This document shows, piece by piece, positions 27,047-36,489 of a stretch of DNA of 64,000 nt. Made by a program: the position numbers and the translations under genes. Numbering within the stretch: the first letter of the stretch is position 1; each line of letters begins with the position of its first letter. The notes beneath the pieces are model-generated. The model was given only the letters and a program-made list of their open reading frames with translations. It was not told the DNA's origin and searched no databases. The DNA is taken from positions 1-64,000 of the forward strand of contig NZ_JAFFQA010000016.1 in the NCBI RefSeq assembly GCF_016919065.1. The letters are read 5' to 3'. The DNA comes from Desulfobulbus rhabdoformis (GTDB taxonomy: Bacteria > Desulfobacterota > Desulfobulbia > Desulfobulbales > Desulfobulbaceae).

Positions 27047-28471
27047 TTATGCAGTGAGCAGTTCTTCTTTCCTCAGTTTTTCCGTGGCTTTTTCAATGCT
27101 TGCCGCCATAATCGCCACCAGTTGATCAATTCCTTCCTTATCGATAATGAGGGGAGGGGAGAGGATCAGCAAGGCTTCGTAGGGGCGAACAATGAGCCCG
27201 GCCTGGTCGCAGAACGCGTCGACTGTGCGGGCAGCGGTAATATCTTTGTCCTCGGCCGCCACCGGATTGCCACTGATATTACACTCGACACAGGCCATGA
27301 GGTGGTTGCCCCGAACCTCACCGATGATTTCATACTGCTCCAGAGTTTTCAGTTTCTCGAGAAAGTAAGGTCCTACTTCCTGGACGTGCTCACAGATTTT
27401 GTCCCGCTGCATTATCTCGATGTTTTTGAGGGCTGCAGCGCAGGCGATTGGATGGCCCGAGTAGGTGTAGCCGTTGGTGAAATAGGCTTCATCAGGTGCG
27501 TTTTCACCTGAGATTTGATTAAAAAGACGATCCGAAATAATAACCGCCCCCATGGGCTGGTAGCCACTGGTGATCCCCTTGGCGCAGGTGATCAGATCCG
27601 GGGTGATCTCCCAGACCGGTTCGGCGGAGAAAAAATGGCCCAGACGGCCAAATCCGGTTACAACCTCATCGAGGATGTAGAGGATATCGTATTTTTCACA
27701 GAGTGCTTTCATCCCCTTGTGATACCCAGGGGGGGGCACCAGAACTCCACCGGAACCCATGATCGGCTCGGCAATAAAGCAGGCAATGTTTTCTGGCCCC
27801 AGCTCGTCTATTTTTGCTTCAAATTCATCGAAAAGCGACTGGCAGTAGGCCTCCAGGGAAAGCCCAGGATCACGGCGATAGGGGTTGGGGGCAGAGATAT
27901 GGTGAATAATATCATCCATGTAATGGAAATAGGTGCGATCAACCTGTTTCCCTGAAAGCGACGCCGTGAGATACGAGCTGCCGTGATAGCTTTCCAGGCG
28001 AGAAATGATGTGTTTTTTCTCTGGTTTACCCAGGGCACTAAAATAGAAATGAACAAAACGAATGGCGGAGTCGACTGCCGCTGAGCCGCTGTTGGTAAAT
28101 TGTACCCGGTTGAGATCACCCGGAGTGAGCCCGGCCAAAACACGGGCAAGCTCTGCAGAGAGCGGGTTGGTCATTGCTCCAAACGGCGTGTAATAGACCA
28201 GCTTTTCAGCCTGCCGGGCCATGGCTTCTGCCATCTCTGTATTGCCGTAGCCGATGTTGACGCACCACATGCCAGCAATGCCATCTATGTAGCGTTTGCC
28301 ATCGGAATCGCAAACGTGATATCCCTCACCCTCGCTGATAACCAGGTCACCATCTGTGGGTGCGGTCGCGAGATCTGCCCAAGGGTGAAGAGTGTGGCGT
28401 TTATCTGCTTTGCTTATCTGTTGGGTTGTCGCATCAGGATGCGTTACCGGGGTGTGTACCATTGTCGTCAT
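27047..28471 (-). CDS. Class III aminotransferase, polyamine:pyruvate type
   Basis: The product (474 residues from the ATG at 28471) is a class III PLP aminotransferase like SpuC and other omega-amine:pyruvate enzymes. Motifs: GIAGMWCVNIGYG, QFTNSGSAAVDSAIR, ESYHGSSYLTASL, ILDEVVTGFGRLG and the PLP Lys in CAKGITSGYQPMGA. It would move an amino group from a diamine such as putrescine to pyruvate. The frame opens at a TTG (28495), but AGAAGG six bases before 28471 fixes the start. It begins 10 bases after the SET-gene stop, so the two share a transcript. Exact substrate is inferred from the downstream patD-like gene. Confidence 0.85.
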   Translation of the reverse strand: MTTMVHTPVTHPDATTQQISKADKRHTLHPWADLATAPTDGDLVISEGEGYHVCDSDGKRYIDGIAGMWCVNIGYGNTEMAEAMARQAEKLVYYTPFGAMTNPLSAELARVLAGLTPGDLNRVQFTNSGSAAVDSAIRFVHFYFSALGKPEKKHIISRLESYHGSSYLTASLSGKQVDRTYFHYMDDIIHHISAPNPYRRDPGLSLEAYCQSLFDEFEAKIDELGPENIACFIAEPIMGSGGVLVPPPGYHKGMKALCEKYDILYILDEVVTGFGRLGHFFSAEPVWEITPDLITCAKGITSGYQPMGAVIISDRLFNQISGENAPDEAYFTNGYTYSGHPIACAAALKNIEIMQRDKICEHVQEVGPYFLEKLKTLEQYEIIGEVRGNHLMACVECNISGNPVAAEDKDITAARTVDAFCDQAGLIVRPYEALLILSPPLIIDKEGIDQLVAIMAASIEKATEKLRKEELLTA

Positions 28472-28481
28472 AGATGCCTTC

Positions 28482-29000
28482 TTACATGCACTCAAGTGTT
28501 ACTATTTCGCATGAGTCACGGCCCAGTGCTTTGAGCTGCTCCTCTATGTGGCGTATTCCTTCCGGAGAAACCTCTTCTTTGCGGCCGCTGATCCAGAAGC
28601 GGCAGTTGGGGGTCCCGCAGAGGCAGGGAAATTGCTTGAAAAGGATGTCTTCGGTGGAGGCGTAATCCATGGTCAGCGCCTGACCAGCCTCAATATCGCG
28701 CAGAGCCCATATTTCAAATTCTGTCATATCCAAAAAGATATTTGGCGCACACGAGTGGAGCAGATAACCGGTAAAATAGGGGTCGTAGAGATGGGTGGTT
28801 GGAGTAATCTGCAGGGTATGTTGCGCAATATTGGGCACTATATTGCCGGTAATTCGGGCAACAAATTCTCCGCGCTTGATATCTTTTTTGGTGTAGACAC
28901 CTGCTCCTTTGCCATCCTCTTGGCGGCTGACAAGGAAGTCTTTTTTCTGGGGATAACCGTCATTGGGATCGAGCCCATATTCGTCAGGGTAAATCAGCAT
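28482..29000 (-). CDS. SET-domain protein-lysine methyltransferase-like protein
   Basis: The 172-residue protein carries a compact SET domain: GKGAGVYTKKDIKRGEFVAR at the start of the fold, HSCAPNIFLD (the NHSCxPN knot), ALRDIEAGQALTMDY with the catalytic Tyr, and a post-SET-like CLCGTPNCR that may bind Zn with Cys elsewhere. SET enzymes use AdoMet to methylate lysine side chains. Nothing in the sequence identifies the target. It sits between a PLP decarboxylase and an aminotransferase on the same strand, which suggests a role tied to that pathway, perhaps modifying one of the enzymes or a small amine; this is inference. Confidence 0.8.
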   Translation of the reverse strand: MLIYPDEYGLDPNDGYPQKKDFLVSRQEDGKGAGVYTKKDIKRGEFVARITGNIVPNIAQHTLQITPTTHLYDPYFTGYLLHSCAPNIFLDMTEFEIWALRDIEAGQALTMDYASTEDILFKQFPCLCGTPNCRFWISGRKEEVSPEGIRHIEEQLKALGRDSCEIVTLECM

Positions 29001-29024
29001 GTTTTCTCTCCTGTCTTTGCTGTA

Positions 29025-29181
29025 GGGAATCTTGAACAGTTGCTTTTTCTGTTAATCCCGGTTTCATGCTTAAAATTTTTCCTCAGAGGTAAGCGAAGAC
29101 TCCGCCAATATCTCTTTGCCTGCGGTAAAATTTTGAGCAATCCGTGGCCGTGATTGAAAAATTTAAAGATGCAAGACACCC
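29025..29181 (-). repeat. MITE-like element, copy 2 (reverse, diverged)
   Basis: Reverse-oriented 157-bp copy. It runs from GGGAATCTTGAACAGTTGC on the plus strand to GCAAGACACCC, with the GGTAAGCGAAGACTCCG core and TGCGGTAAAATTTT. The terminal repeats are more damaged than in other copies, suggesting an older insertion. It separates the SET gene from the decarboxylase gene. Confidence 0.85.
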
Positions 29182-29229
29182 TGTAATTTCAAATAATGCA
29201 ATCTGGCTCTAGCAGTCCTTGAGAGGGGA

Positions 29230-30465
29230 CTACAGGCTGTCGAGCAGAAGACATTCGTTAAACTCGCCCCGCATACAGTGGTTTGAGTGCATTGATGATG
29301 TGTACGCTCCGGCATTGATCAGGGCCAGGAGACTTCCCTCGGAAATTTCAGGAAAAGGAAGATCATCATAGAGTATGTCAAGTGCTTCGTTGATATTCCC
29401 GGCAAAGGTCGCCGGAGATAGGTGCGCAGGGGCAAAGGTTTCTTCTTTGTTCCCTTGAAAGTGGCAGAGAACCGGTTCAGCCGGCAGTTGATAATGGACT
29501 GGCTCCATGGTGAGGTTAAAGCCGCCGTTCACACCGATGAATCGTTTTCCTGATTTCTTTTCGACCGTGTTGGCTTCCAGCACGAGCAGGCCAGCATCTT
29601 TTGCTATAAAGGTTCCCGGTTCAACGTTGATTTCATACTCGGTTCCGTTAAAGACCCTTTGTATCACAGTCGACCACTGGTCAAGGTCCAGATGGGCATC
29701 TTTGGGGGTGAGCGGAACTCCGAGTCCTCCTCCCAGATTCACCGCCTGAACACTGGGAATTTTTCGAATCATCTTCAAGCAGGTTTTAAGAATTTCTTCC
29801 CAGATTTCCAATTGATCGTTGAGATACCCGCACCCGGTGTGGAAATGGATACGTGTGATAGTGAGATTGTAATGAGCAGCTATCTCGATGGCCTGGTTGA
29901 GCTCTGAGGCATAAATGCCGAATTTGGTTGGTTTTTCACCGCTGTAGCGGAGAAGTTCGTTTTCGCCATAGCCGGTGCCCATGGCAGGGTTGATGCGTAT
30001 ACCGATTTCTCTTCCCGGGCTTTTTTTACCTATCCGCCTCAACATACTCAAACCGTCGCAGTTGAGTTTCAATCCTTCAAGCCCAGTCAGAAAATCAAGA
30101 TCTGCGTTGGAGACCGAAGTACCGGTGTAGGAGATATCCGAGGCTAAAAAACCGCAGCCCATGGCTCGGCGTACCTCTGCTGGAGCACAGGCATCGATTC
30201 CGCAACCAGTGGAGGACTTGATAAAAGTCAGGAGTGGAGAGTAACGGTTTGCTTTTAAAGCATAAAACACTCTACTCTTAAGTCCGGTTGCATGGAGTGC
30301 CTGCTCAAGACGTTTGATATTTGCCAGGATGCGCTCTGCACTGTACAGGAAAAGGGGGGTTCCGAGTTGTTTGGCGTACTGATGAACGTTGTGATTGGCA
30401 AAGATTAATTCGTTCTTTTCATTGTAGGCGAGGTCAGCTCTTTCCCACCATAATTCCATTGTCAT
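29230..30465 (-). CDS. Group IV PLP decarboxylase (DAP/ornithine decarboxylase family), variant active site
   Basis: The 411-residue protein has the alanine-racemase-type barrel and C-terminal sheet of diaminopimelate/ornithine decarboxylases. The PLP Lys is in VFYALKANRYSP, with HFHTGCG, NLGGGLGVPL, NVEPGTFIAKDAG and the C-terminal GAYTSSMHSNHCMRG. The CESGD segment that supplies the catalytic Cys in classical enzymes is replaced by SPATFAGNINEALD, so the substrate or mechanism may differ from LysA. AGGAG lies six bases before the ATG. It is the first gene of a group with SET, aminotransferase and aldehyde dehydrogenase genes and could make the amine they consume. It should not be labelled LysA without a test. 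Confidence 0.78.
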   Translation of the reverse strand: MTMELWWERADLAYNEKNELIFANHNVHQYAKQLGTPLFLYSAERILANIKRLEQALHATGLKSRVFYALKANRYSPLLTFIKSSTGCGIDACAPAEVRRAMGCGFLASDISYTGTSVSNADLDFLTGLEGLKLNCDGLSMLRRIGKKSPGREIGIRINPAMGTGYGENELLRYSGEKPTKFGIYASELNQAIEIAAHYNLTITRIHFHTGCGYLNDQLEIWEEILKTCLKMIRKIPSVQAVNLGGGLGVPLTPKDAHLDLDQWSTVIQRVFNGTEYEINVEPGTFIAKDAGLLVLEANTVEKKSGKRFIGVNGGFNLTMEPVHYQLPAEPVLCHFQGNKEETFAPAHLSPATFAGNINEALDILYDDLPFPEISEGSLLALINAGAYTSSMHSNHCMRGEFNECLLLDSL

Positions 30466-31135
30466 GGAGTACTCCTGAAATCTGTTTTAGGGCTATCAGG
30501 CAGACAACCTCTTTTGGGGGGCAAACCAGCAGCGTGGCTAATGCTGCTAAAAAAATTGATATATTTGTCCCATGGTTCTTTCGTTTTTGGTCGTTAACGA
30601 ATCAAAATTAGCAATAGTTATACCAAGCAGAGGTTTCCTTGAGCCTGTCCGAGCAAAAAACGAACTGAACTGTGCAAAAGTCCTCACCTTCCGAGGGGTG
30701 GAGCTTTTTTTGTGTCAGGTCGAGAAGGGGAGATGTGAACCATTCAACCGAAGTAATTATCCAGGGGAAATCAGAAGAGCGAAGAGGGTGGGAAAAATGT
30801 GCCCGTTTGCTCATCATAATTAAATAATCTGTGAAAAATGTTCCCGTTCTGTGTGGTTTTCAGTCGTTGGGCTCATTGGTGAGGTGTGCAATACCGAGCT
30901 GAGAGCAGGTCTTGGTGAGGACTATTTTTCGAGCAACCTAGCAGGTGTTTATGAGGAGAAGGCCCCTGATAGGGACTGAAATACGGTGTGATAGGAGGGG
31001 CGGGGGCGGTAAGTCTCGTTTTGATGAACTGGAGTGAACAAGTTAGAAAACTTGTCAAATGGGGAGATACAGGGGGGAGGGGGAGGCAGAGACGGGCAAA
31101 ATTGTCCCATCTCCACTGGGAACGCGCCTGGTATT
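30466..31135. other. Long intergenic region
   Basis: About 670 bases between two minus-strand genes. It should hold the promoter of the decarboxylase operon. ACAAGTTAGAAAACTTGT at 31038-31055 is a perfect short hairpin without a T tract. A G-rich run lies at 31061-31085. No repeat-family copy and no credible gene is seen. Confidence 0.4.
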
Positions 31136-31720
31136 TTACAAAGAAAGCTCGTGTACAGGCACTACGGATGCTCCGGCTTGTCGCATAGCTTCAATTGCTT
31201 TGTCCCCGTCTTCTGGCTGCAGGTTCACCGCTGCCACTCCATCTTTTAAGACAATGACTTCAAATCCCAACCTACACGCGTCCAGAACAGTCGCCTTAAC
31301 GCAGTAATCTGTGGCGAGTCCCCCAACGACCAGTCGATGCACATCAAGACTCTGCAAAAGTTGTGCAAGTGGGGTTGAGGTTTCATCGAGAGCTTCAAAG
31401 GCCGAATAGCCATCGGCTGTCTCATCCATACCTTTGGAGACAATATATGCAGAGCAGGGAAGCTCTAGCCCGCTATGAAAAGAGGCGCCTGAGGTGTACT
31501 GAACACAATGGACAGGCCATGGCCCCCCATGGGATTGAAAGTGGTTTGTGTTTTGGGGGTGCCAGTCTCTGCTGGCAACAATTGGCCACCCTTTTTGCTG
31601 GAACAGAAAAAGAGCCTGGTTGAGAGAAGGCAAAACTGCGTCCCCCTTGGGGACGGCTAAGCTGCCTCCGGGGCAGAAATCATTTTGGACATCGACGAGG
31701 ATGAGTGCGGTCGTACTCAT
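31136..31720 (-). CDS. pncA: Nicotinamidase
   Basis: The 194-residue cysteine hydrolase converts nicotinamide to nicotinate for NAD salvage. The catalytic Asp is in ALILVDVQNDFCPGG and the Cys in GGLATDYCVKAT, with metal-binding Asp/His in ASRDWHPQNTNHF. The start is the ATG at 31720, with AAGGAG eight bases upstream; a longer in-frame extension reaches into pncB. It follows pncB by 16 bases, and the two form a two-step salvage operon. Confidence 0.93.
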   Translation of the reverse strand: MSTTALILVDVQNDFCPGGSLAVPKGDAVLPSLNQALFLFQQKGWPIVASRDWHPQNTNHFQSHGGPWPVHCVQYTSGASFHSGLELPCSAYIVSKGMDETADGYSAFEALDETSTPLAQLLQSLDVHRLVVGGLATDYCVKATVLDACRLGFEVIVLKDGVAAVNLQPEDGDKAIEAMRQAGASVVPVHELSL

Positions 31721-31736
31721 TGGTGCAGCTCCTTGA

Positions 31737-33152
31737 TCATTGTGCCGCCTCAATCAACCGGCAGCGCAAAGCCTTGAGTTGGGCAGAGATAGATACCTTG
31801 TACAGGTGTGGGTTGCAAAAGCGTCGACAGCCAGGGGGCAGCAGAGCCAACTGCTGTTGACAACGATTGGCCATGGTCTCGATTGATTCGGCTGCCAGGC
31901 TGCACTTTCCTTTATCCATGACAACCTGGCGCAGGTCAACAAGACGAATATCCTGAGGCAGGGTGGTGTGGCGGGCCGGATTTTTTGGATCATACACCCT
32001 GTCACCGGCCTGAGCACTGTCTTGGTGGAGGCAGACCAGGTCCTGCACATATTCTCCTTGTGGACCAATTGCACGCAGGACCCGTTTCGCACCAGGGAGG
32101 GTTGTTTTTGCGGGATCACTGGTAATCTTCATCTTGGGCTTGCCTGCAAATTCGACCAGTTTATACACCCCACCCAGCGCTACGCCACCCGCACCGGCAG
32201 CGGTCGCAAGCTTCGTCCCCACACCGTAGATATCAACTTTTCCTCCTTCATTCCTGATGGAGTCAATCACCTCTTCATCCACTTCGTTGGAAGCCAGTAT
32301 GGGAACATCGGGGAATCCTGCCGCATCGAGCATAGTGCGTGCTTCATTACTCAGGTAGGCCAGATCTCCCGAGTCCAGCCGAATGCCTCGCAACCTGTGT
32401 CCCTGCTCTTTGAGTTCCCGAGCAACTTTGATGGCATTGGGAACACCTTGCTGTAATGTGTCATACGTGTCCACCAGCAGCACGGTGGAGTCTGGAAAGG
32501 TTCTGGCATAGGCACGGAAGGCGTTGAGTTCTGAATCAAAGGACTGTACCCAGCTGTGGGCATGGGTTCCGCGAACGGGCAGATCATAGAGTTGGCCTGC
32601 ACGTACGTTGCTGGTTCCTTTCGCCCCGCCCACACAGGCGGCCCGGGCGGCGGAAATGGAGCCATCGGGCCCCTGGGCACGGCGTAATCCAAATTCAATC
32701 ACCTCTGCTGGGGCTGCGGCATGACAGATGCGTGCAGCCTTAGTTGCCACCAGTGTTTGAAAATTGATGACGTTGAGCAGCATGGCCTCAACCAGCTGGG
32801 TTTCAGCCAACGTTCCTCGAACAGTGAGCAGAGGGGTATGGGCAAAGACCACTGTCCCCTCGGGAGGAGCTATGACCTGACCCTGAAAACGAAACTGCTC
32901 AAGAAAAGAAAGAAACGCAGAGGAGAATAAACCAAGGGAGTGCAGGTAATCAATCTCATCGGGTGTAAACGAGAAATTCTCAAGGTTATTCAGGGCTGGT
33001 TCGAGTCCGGCAAAGACCGCATAACCTCCCTGAAATGGGTTGTGTCGAAAATACAGATCAAAAACCGCCTCTTGATCAGCCATTGCCTCGTTAAAATATC
33101 CAGCGAGCATGGTCAGTTCATAAAGATCAGTCAGCAATGCAGAACAAGACAT
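31737..33152 (-). CDS. pncB: Nicotinate phosphoribosyltransferase
   Basis: The product (471 residues from the ATG at 33152) makes nicotinate mononucleotide from nicotinate and PRPP. Motifs: [15 protein letters not shown] at the N-terminus, [44 protein letters not shown] and [17 protein letters not shown]. This is the longer bacterial class of the enzyme, with a Cys-containing C-terminal extension ([13 protein letters not shown]). A TTG-started frame reaches 33182, but the ATG is preferred. It is co-transcribed with pncA. Confidence 0.94.
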   Translation of the reverse strand: MSCSALLTDLYELTMLAGYFNEAMADQEAVFDLYFRHNPFQGGYAVFAGLEPALNNLENFSFTPDEIDYLHSLGLFSSAFLSFLEQFRFQGQVIAPPEGTVVFAHTPLLTVRGTLAETQLVEAMLLNVINFQTLVATKAARICHAAAPAEVIEFGLRRAQGPDGSISAARAACVGGAKGTSNVRAGQLYDLPVRGTHAHSWVQSFDSELNAFRAYARTFPDSTVLLVDTYDTLQQGVPNAIKVARELKEQGHRLRGIRLDSGDLAYLSNEARTMLDAAGFPDVPILASNEVDEEVIDSIRNEGGKVDIYGVGTKLATAAGAGGVALGGVYKLVEFAGKPKMKITSDPAKTTLPGAKRVLRAIGPQGEYVQDLVCLHQDSAQAGDRVYDPKNPARHTTLPQDIRLVDLRQVVMDKGKCSLAAESIETMANRCQQQLALLPPGCRRFCNPHLYKVSISAQLKALRCRLIEAAQ

Positions 33153-33235
33153 GGGGCCCCCAAAGCTAAAAGCAGGGATCAATGCCGAAAAACGATGCTT
33201 GAGTCCCAGGAATCGAGTGCGAGGTCAGCTTCTTA

Positions 33236-33250
33236 CCTGAATCCGTAGGC
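33236..33250. repeat. Half copy of the short hairpin repeat
   Basis: CCTGAATCCGTAGGC matches the left arm of the CCTGAATCCGTGA hairpin family, with one change. No right arm is found nearby. Confidence 0.5.
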
Positions 33251-33299
33251 GTTCATCGGGTGAGACTGAATACAATAAAAAAATCCAAGAAAATCTGTA

Positions 33300-33457
33300 G
33301 GGTGTCTTGAATAATTAGATTTTTCAATCAAGGCCAAGGATTGTGCAAAATTTTACCGCAGGCATATATGTGATATCGGAGTCTTCGCTTACCTCCGAGG
33401 ATAAAATTTTAAGCATGACGCCGGGATTGGCAGAAAAAGCAATTATTCAAGATGCCC
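33300..33457 (+). repeat. MITE-like element, copy 3
   Basis: 158 bp from GGGTGTCTTGAATAATT to AATTATTCAAGATGCCC, with intact TCGGAG/CTCCGA inner stem and GCAAAATTTTA/TAAAATTTTAAGC arms. It is placed between pncB and nifV, 64 bases from a half hairpin repeat. Confidence 0.9.
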
Positions 33458-33745
33458 TGTAATGATTCAGAAGGATATATTGTGTGGGACCACCCACTGT
33501 CACGAATTCGGTCCGAACTTCTCCTCTCCATTAGTGCAAATTATTGTGCGCTGCAACTTCTTTTGGAATGGACTCAATTGAAGCATGGTCGACAAATATG
33601 TCATTTGGAGGTGAGTTTGTACATAATTGTAGTGCGCGGCGTGCCCTGTTCAGGTACGAGGAACGACTCCCCCAAAAAAAATATGAAATGATTTTATACG
33701 TTGTTGTCGAGGCTTAGGTTATGCCAGGTCTGAGTTTCTTTCATA
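33458..33745. other. Upstream region of nifV
   Basis: About 290 bases between the repeat and the sigma-54-type promoter. An activator site would be expected here. I looked for the NifA element TGT-N10-ACA and did not find a clean match. Confidence 0.35.
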
Positions 33746-33761
33746 TGGAATACACTTTGCT
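33746..33761 (+). promoter_or_regulatory. Sigma-54-type promoter of nifV
   Basis: TGGAATACACTTTGCT has GG and GC separated by exactly 10 bases, as in the TGGCAC-N5-TTGCA consensus. It lies 32 bases before the nifV ATG, so transcription would begin about 20 bases upstream of the gene. It fits nitrogen-regulated expression. Confidence 0.65.
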
Positions 33762-33792
33762 ATAAATGGGTTGTATTTTGAGGAGATTGATC

Positions 33793-34935
33793 ATGAAAGA
33801 GATGAAGAGCATAGTGACCATCCACGACACAACCCTACGCGATGGAGAGCAGACCGCTGGTGTGGCCTTTACCGTAGAGGAGCGCTTACACATAGCACAG
33901 ATGCTTGATCTGGCGGGAGTGCCGGAGTTGGAGATTGGTATTCCAGCCATGGGCCATCAAGAGCGAGAAGAGATCGCAGCCATAGCAGGGCTCGGACTGC
34001 AGGCCCGTCTGGTGGTTTGGTGTCGAATGCATGAACATGACCTGGCCGCTGCCAGAGGGCTTGGTGTGGGGACGCTTAATCTTTCCATTCCTGTTTCTGA
34101 TCAGCAGATCGCCCGCAAGATTAAACGTGATCGGACCTGGGTTCTTGCGCGTATAGAACGCATGGTTTCCCAGGCACTGGACCTGGGGTTTGAAGTCTGT
34201 GTCGGTGGTGAAGACAGCTCCCGGGCTCATCCAGATTTTTTGCTGCAAGTGGTCGAGGTTGCACAGCGTACCGGGGCGCGTAGGTTTCGCTTTGCAGATA
34301 CCTTGGGCGTTCTTGATCCCTTTGCTACCAAGGCTGTTTTTGAAAAACTCCGTGGAGCTTGCAACTTGGAATTGGAAATGCACGCCCATAATGATCTGGG
34401 GATGGCCACAGCCAATACCCTGGCCGCAATTATGGGCGGGGCCACCCATGTGAACACCACGGTGAACGGGCTGGGAGAGCGAACCGGCAACGCCCCTCTG
34501 GAAGAGGTCGTGATGTCGCTGCATCAGCTTTACCATCGTCAAACCGGCGTTCACATCCAATCTCTGGCAGCGGTTTCTGAAACCGTTGCCCAGGCCTCAC
34601 GGCGGCCCGTCCCGGTGAACAAGCCTATTGTCGGTTCTGGAATCTTTACCCATGAATCTGGCATTCATGTCAGCGGACTTCTACGGGATCCTGCCAATTA
34701 CCAGTCCATTAATCCCACTGAACTTGGTCGGAGTCACGAGTTGGTTTTGGGAAAACACTCGGGCACAGATGCCGTCTGTTGGGGGTACAGCCAGATCGGA
34801 GTTGAAATCAATGAAAATCAAGCGCAGACCGTGCTCCCCCACCTGCGCCAGCATGCCGCTCAAACCAAGCGCCAGCCCACCCATGAAGAATTGCTCTGTT
34901 TTCTGAAAAATCAGGAGAGCGCTCTTGCTCACTAA
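33793..34935 (+). CDS. nifV: Homocitrate synthase
   Basis: The 380-residue enzyme condenses acetyl-CoA with 2-oxoglutarate to homocitrate, the organic ligand of the nitrogenase FeMo cofactor. It belongs to the DRE-TIM family: [19 protein letters not shown] at the N-terminus with metal-binding Asp, [16 protein letters not shown] with metal His residues, [20 protein letters not shown], and [11 protein letters not shown]. Length fits NifV rather than the longer LeuA. GAGGAG lies eight bases before the ATG at 33793; the nine upstream codons from 33766 are not needed. No other nif gene is in this window. The sigma-54-type promoter supports a nitrogen-fixation role. Confidence 0.92.
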   Translation: MKEMKSIVTIHDTTLRDGEQTAGVAFTVEERLHIAQMLDLAGVPELEIGIPAMGHQEREEIAAIAGLGLQARLVVWCRMHEHDLAAARGLGVGTLNLSIPVSDQQIARKIKRDRTWVLARIERMVSQALDLGFEVCVGGEDSSRAHPDFLLQVVEVAQRTGARRFRFADTLGVLDPFATKAVFEKLRGACNLELEMHAHNDLGMATANTLAAIMGGATHVNTTVNGLGERTGNAPLEEVVMSLHQLYHRQTGVHIQSLAAVSETVAQASRRPVPVNKPIVGSGIFTHESGIHVSGLLRDPANYQSINPTELGRSHELVLGKHSGTDAVCWGYSQIGVEINENQAQTVLPHLRQHAAQTKRQPTHEELLCFLKNQESALAH

Positions 34936-34987
34936 AGGGTAGAGCCTATCCTGCCTCATTTTCCCCGCTGTTCAGCAATCCCCTGCC

Positions 34988-35001
34988 GTCACGGATTCTG
35001 G
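34988..35001. repeat. Half copy of the short hairpin repeat
   Basis: GTCACGGATTCTGG matches the right arm of the hairpin family with one change. No matching left arm is next to it. Confidence 0.5.
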
Positions 35002-35142
35002 AAGGAATCATGCGGACGGGGGCTTTTTCTCTGCTGTTGTGCATATTGATGCAATCCAGACTTGCCAAATAGTGTATCCTGCCTAAGGTTAGCCACTGTT
35101 ATTGTCCTTTTCTCTGATTCTGAGGGCAGGGGATGGCATCTT

Positions 35143-35179
35143 CCTGAATCCATGAGCATCCTGCGATCACGGATTCAGG
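35143..35179. repeat. Short hairpin repeat (REP-like)
   Basis: CCTGAATCCATGAGC and GATCACGGATTCAGG form a stem with one mismatch and a short loop. It lies 48 bases upstream of the srkA start, within the likely promoter or leader. Confidence 0.8.
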
Positions 35180-35227
35180 CTCTTTTTCCCGATCGATACT
35201 GCATAACTTTTTTGCTGGGGGGCACAC

Positions 35228-36253
35228 ATGCAGAGCAAGAGCCAAGAACGCCTTGGGCATCAGGGCCCGTTTCAGGGATTAGTCCCGGAGCGAATACTGG
35301 AAACTGTTGAAGCTGAAATGGGCATCACCTGCTCTAATCTGTGTCGTTCCTATAACAGTTATATCAATCGCGTCTATGAGATTGCCGACAGCGAAGGTAA
35401 CGGTATGGTGGTCAAGTTTTACCGACCTGGTCGCTGGTCTGCAGCCGCCCTTCAGGACGAGCATGATTTTCTGCTGGAACTCTCGGCAGCGGAGATTCCG
35501 GTGTTGGCACCGCTCCCGCTTGCCGCTGGACGAACCTTGGGCCAGATCGATGGAATGTATTTTGCCGTGTTTTCTAAAAAAGGGGGGCGGCTCATTGATG
35601 AGTTTGACGAAGAGCTGTGGCTGGCCGTTGGCAGGTTGCTTGGCAGGATGCATCTTGTTGGCCAGCAGAAAATGCCACGGGATCGGGTTCGCATGCATCC
35701 AGCCCACAGTACTACTGCGCAGACAGCGTATATTCTTCAGTGCGGCCTGTTGCCTGCTGATATGGTCGCACGCTACACCGCATTGACTGATCGCCTCATC
35801 AACCTGATCACGCCACTGTTTGCTGGACGTGAAATGATACGAATTCATGGGGACTGTCACAGCGGTAACCTGATCCATCGACCGGGTGACTCACTGTACG
35901 TGCTGGATTTTGATGATATGGTGGTTGGGCCACCGGTGCAGGATATCTGGATGCTGCTCCCCGGCCCACCTGAAGAGGTGCGTGGAGAGTTGAATTTGTT
36001 TATTGAGGGGTATGAGACTTTTCGCCCCTTTGATTATGCCAGCCTCCAGCTGATCGAGCCTCTCCGGGCCATGCGCTTTATTCATTATTGCGCCTGGTGC
36101 GCCCATCAGGTCGTCGAGGACGGAGAAACAGGAGTCATCGCTGATTTTGCCAGCAGAAGTTACTGGCAAAAGGAACTGGATGATCTTGAAGACCAGATAG
36201 AGAGGATCATAGATCCCCCCCAAGCTGATGTATTAGAAGAAGACCCCTTTTGA
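35228..36253 (+). CDS. srkA: Stress response kinase A (YihE/SrkA type)
   Basis: The 341-residue protein has the APH/choline-kinase-like fold of SrkA (YihE), a Ser/Thr kinase tied to envelope and oxidative stress in E. coli. Motifs: SYNSYINRVYEI and VVKFYRPGRWS (ATP Lys), the catalytic loop RIHGDCHSGNLIHR, the metal Asp in YVLDFDDMVVGPPVQDIWML, and the FIHYCAWCAH tail typical of SrkA. The ATG follows a GGGGG purine run. It is a single gene between repeat elements. Confidence 0.9.
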   Translation: MQSKSQERLGHQGPFQGLVPERILETVEAEMGITCSNLCRSYNSYINRVYEIADSEGNGMVVKFYRPGRWSAAALQDEHDFLLELSAAEIPVLAPLPLAAGRTLGQIDGMYFAVFSKKGGRLIDEFDEELWLAVGRLLGRMHLVGQQKMPRDRVRMHPAHSTTAQTAYILQCGLLPADMVARYTALTDRLINLITPLFAGREMIRIHGDCHSGNLIHRPGDSLYVLDFDDMVVGPPVQDIWMLLPGPPEEVRGELNLFIEGYETFRPFDYASLQLIEPLRAMRFIHYCAWCAHQVVEDGETGVIADFASRSYWQKELDDLEDQIERIIDPPQADVLEEDPF

Positions 36254-36262
36254 TGATCTTAA

Positions 36263-36419
36263 GGGTGTCTTGAATAATTAGATTTTCAATCAAGGTCAAG
36301 GATTGCTGATAATTTTACCGCAGGCATATGTTTGATATCGGAGTCTTCGCTTACCTCCGAGGATAAAATTATCAGCATGACGCCGAGATTGGCAGAAAAA
36401 GCAATTATTCGAGATTCCC
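36263..36419 (+). repeat. MITE-like element, copy 4
   Basis: 157 bp from GGGTGTCTTGAATAATT to AATTATTCGAGATTCCC. The internal arms GCTGATAATTTTA and TAAAATTATCAGC form a perfect 13-bp inverted repeat that differs from other copies on both sides, i.e. compensatory change. A hairpin repeat begins six bases after it. Confidence 0.9.
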
Positions 36420-36424
36420 TTAAA

Positions 36425-36471
36425 CCTGGATCCGTGACGGTGGGTGATCGATAAATGCTCACGGATTCAGG
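36425..36471. repeat. Short hairpin repeat (REP-like)
   Basis: CCTGGATCCGTGA and TCACGGATTCAGG around a short loop containing GGTGGGTGATCGATAAATGC. It sits just past the stop of the hybrid kinase gene and may act as its 3' end. Confidence 0.8.
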
Positions 36472-36489
36472 ATGATCTCCGGGGATGGC

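Noticed and set aside
29230..30465. Annotation as diaminopimelate decarboxylase LysA
   Set aside because: The CESGD catalytic segment is replaced, and the neighbours point to amine metabolism rather than lysine synthesis.
30675..30715. Terminator-like CTCACC/GGTGGAG followed by T run in the long intergenic region
   Set aside because: Stem has a bulge and is short, and no plus-strand gene precedes it.
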